A stretch of DNA of 22,165 bases, taken from positions 1 through 22,165 of the forward strand of contig JAUPUH010000025.1 of the NCBI GenBank assembly GCA_030917665.1, in the 5' to 3' direction. The notes beneath the pieces are model-generated. The model was not told where the DNA came from. It did no database searches and was given only the letters and a program-made list of their open reading frames with translations. This document shows, one piece after another, positions 21,222 to 22,165 of this stretch. This DNA comes from Patescibacteria group bacterium (GTDB taxonomy: Bacteria > Patescibacteriota > Minisyncoccia > Phycocordibacterales > PALSA-1337). The position numbers and the translations under genes are program-made. Numbering within the stretch: position 1 is the first letter of the stretch; the number at the start of each line of letters is the position of its first letter.

Positions 21222-22165
21222 TTCCCATAATTTCTTGCTCTACAAGTGTCTTATCCCTGCCATATTTCATATGTGAAAGTTGCTTTATAGCCTCAACAAC
21301 AGCCTTGTTTCCTTGCGGAGGCGCCATTGTTTCGATATTGAAAGGCTTTACCGGTCGTCCGTTAGCAAGCATTTTCAGATATGCATTGTAATTATCGATA
21401 GACATGATGTCTTTTGCTGTAAAGACGGGTGAAAACTGCTTTTCAAGATATTCTGCATCTTCAGCACCGACACGGAAAGCAGCGATGGAACCGACGTTAC
21501 CAATAACAGAATCACGAATTCCCCCATCGAGTTGAGCAATGAATTGATGGGCAATATTGAGGGATAGCTTGTACTTTCGGGCTTCTGAAAGAATTGTTGA
21601 GATAGAATTCGTAGTGATATTCTGGAACTCGTCTATATAAAGATAGAACGGTGGGAGATTCTGGCCAATAGAATCAACCCTTGAGAGTGCGGCCATGAGG
21701 ATCTTTCCAACAAGGATAAGACCTATGAGGTTCGCATTGATATCACCAAGTCTTCCCTTTGAAAGGTTCACAAGCAAAATCTTTTTCTGGTCCATGATTT
21801 CTCGGAAGTTGATAGTTGAAGCTTCCTGGGCAATGATTGGCCTCATGATATCGTTTGAAAGAAAAACGTCGAACTTGCTCGTGATATACGGCACGATATT
21901 TGAAAGCGCTGCCTCTCCACCAGCCTTCTCAGCAACTTCCTTCCAGAACTGTACGACGATTGGATTCTTACATTTTGAAATCTTAAGCTCTCGGAAAGGC
22001 TTGTTTGAAAGTACACGAGAAACATCAAGGAGTGTATTGCCTGATTCGGGATCTTCCATGACAAGAAGTACGGCGTTCCTGAAATACTGTTCGAACATAG
22101 GTCCGCCCGCAGTTTTCATATCAAAAAGCTTATTGAAGATAGAGAGCATTTCGTTTACGACGAAT
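21208..22165 (-). CDS. VirD4/HerA-like (type IV secretion, DUF87-type) ATPase, C-terminal part
   Basis: The frame remains open past the ATG at 22149 to the window edge, so only the C-terminal ~318 residues are seen and the Walker A motif is outside. The visible part shows a Walker-B-type YLYIDEFQNI followed by SISTILSEARKYKLSLNIAH and QFIAQL, the arrangement of conjugative coupling proteins (VirD4/TraD, TraM-recognition type) and HerA-related hexameric DNA translocases. KKILLVNLSKGRLGDINANL is also typical. Such ATPases pump DNA or substrates through a membrane pore; in CPR genomes related genes occur near pilus or DNA-uptake genes. Here it is followed by a coiled-coil protein and two small unknown proteins, possible accessory factors. 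Confidence 0.85.
   Translation of the reverse strand, partial: FVVNEMLSIFNKLFDMKTAGGPMFEQYFRNAVLLVMEDPESGNTLLDVSRVLSNKPFRELKISKCKNPIVVQFWKEVAEKAGGEAALSNIVPYITSKFDVFLSNDIMRPIIAQEASTINFREIMDQKKILLVNLSKGRLGDINANLIGLILVGKILMAALSRVDSIGQNLPPFYLYIDEFQNITTNSISTILSEARKYKLSLNIAHQFIAQLDGGIRDSVIGNVGSIAAFRVGAEDAEYLEKQFSPVFTAKDIMSIDNYNAYLKMLANGRPVKPFNIETMAPPQGNKAVVEAIKQLSHMKYGRDKTLVEQEIMGKYQK

Noticed and set aside
1..22165. CRISPR arrays, insertion sequences, integrases or toxin-antitoxin pairs
   Set aside because: No regularly spaced direct repeats, transposase or integrase motifs, or typical toxin-antitoxin gene pairs were seen on either strand.

Overview
The window looks like a chromosomal segment of a Patescibacteria/CPR-type bacterium, probably Parcubacteria-like. 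This is inferred from gene content and style, not from a search. Core genes are compact, Shine-Dalgarno signals are sparse, and several ATG codons sit right behind a -10 box. There is a long-form nucleoside diphosphate kinase, a single-pass membrane protein with an N-terminal helical module and a Pro-rich linker, and a VirD4/HerA-like ATPase beside unrecognised coiled-coil genes. TGA is used as stop and TGG as Trp, so the standard bacterial code applies.

Layout: (1) 1-4487, a surface-glycan locus: a GT2 fragment and a GT4 on the + strand, converging on a minus-strand ABC permease, ABC ATPase and GT8 run. (2) 4490-6513, tRNA-Ile(UAU) directly upstream of the permease, then ftsH. (3) 6561-8720, an unrecognised 209-aa gene, smpB, tmRNA (the trans-translation pair) and an unrecognised 112-aa gene. 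(4) 8790-11427, a membrane-anchored protein with Ca-binding-type loops, followed by an alkaline-phosphatase-superfamily enzyme. (5) 11454-12670, a degenerate receiver-domain protein, a 46-aa membrane microprotein and an unrecognised 121-aa protein. (6) 12705-15002, a phospholipase-D/cardiolipin-synthase-like enzyme, then the infC-rpmI-rplT operon. (7) 15011-16616, a secreted SGNH hydrolase that looks acquired. (8) 16643-18384, a beta-CASP metallo-beta-lactamase RNase and a small membrane protein. (9) 18405-18609, a gene-free stretch that I read as a structured non-coding RNA with its own promoter, closing stem and terminator. (10) 18629-22165, an operon with a VirD4/HerA-like ATPase (cut by the window end), a coiled-coil protein, two unrecognised proteins and ndk.

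Two kinds of gene are interleaved. Housekeeping genes sit in tight operons, often with almost no 5' leader. Five stand-alone genes (at 6616, 8325, 11524, 12256 and 15057) each have a TTGACA/TTGACT-type -35 box and a longer leader, and four of the five (all but 12256, whose hairpin is imperfect) have a clear terminator of their own. They look like independently acquired single-gene units. The item most deserving follow-up is the predicted RNA at 18405-18574.
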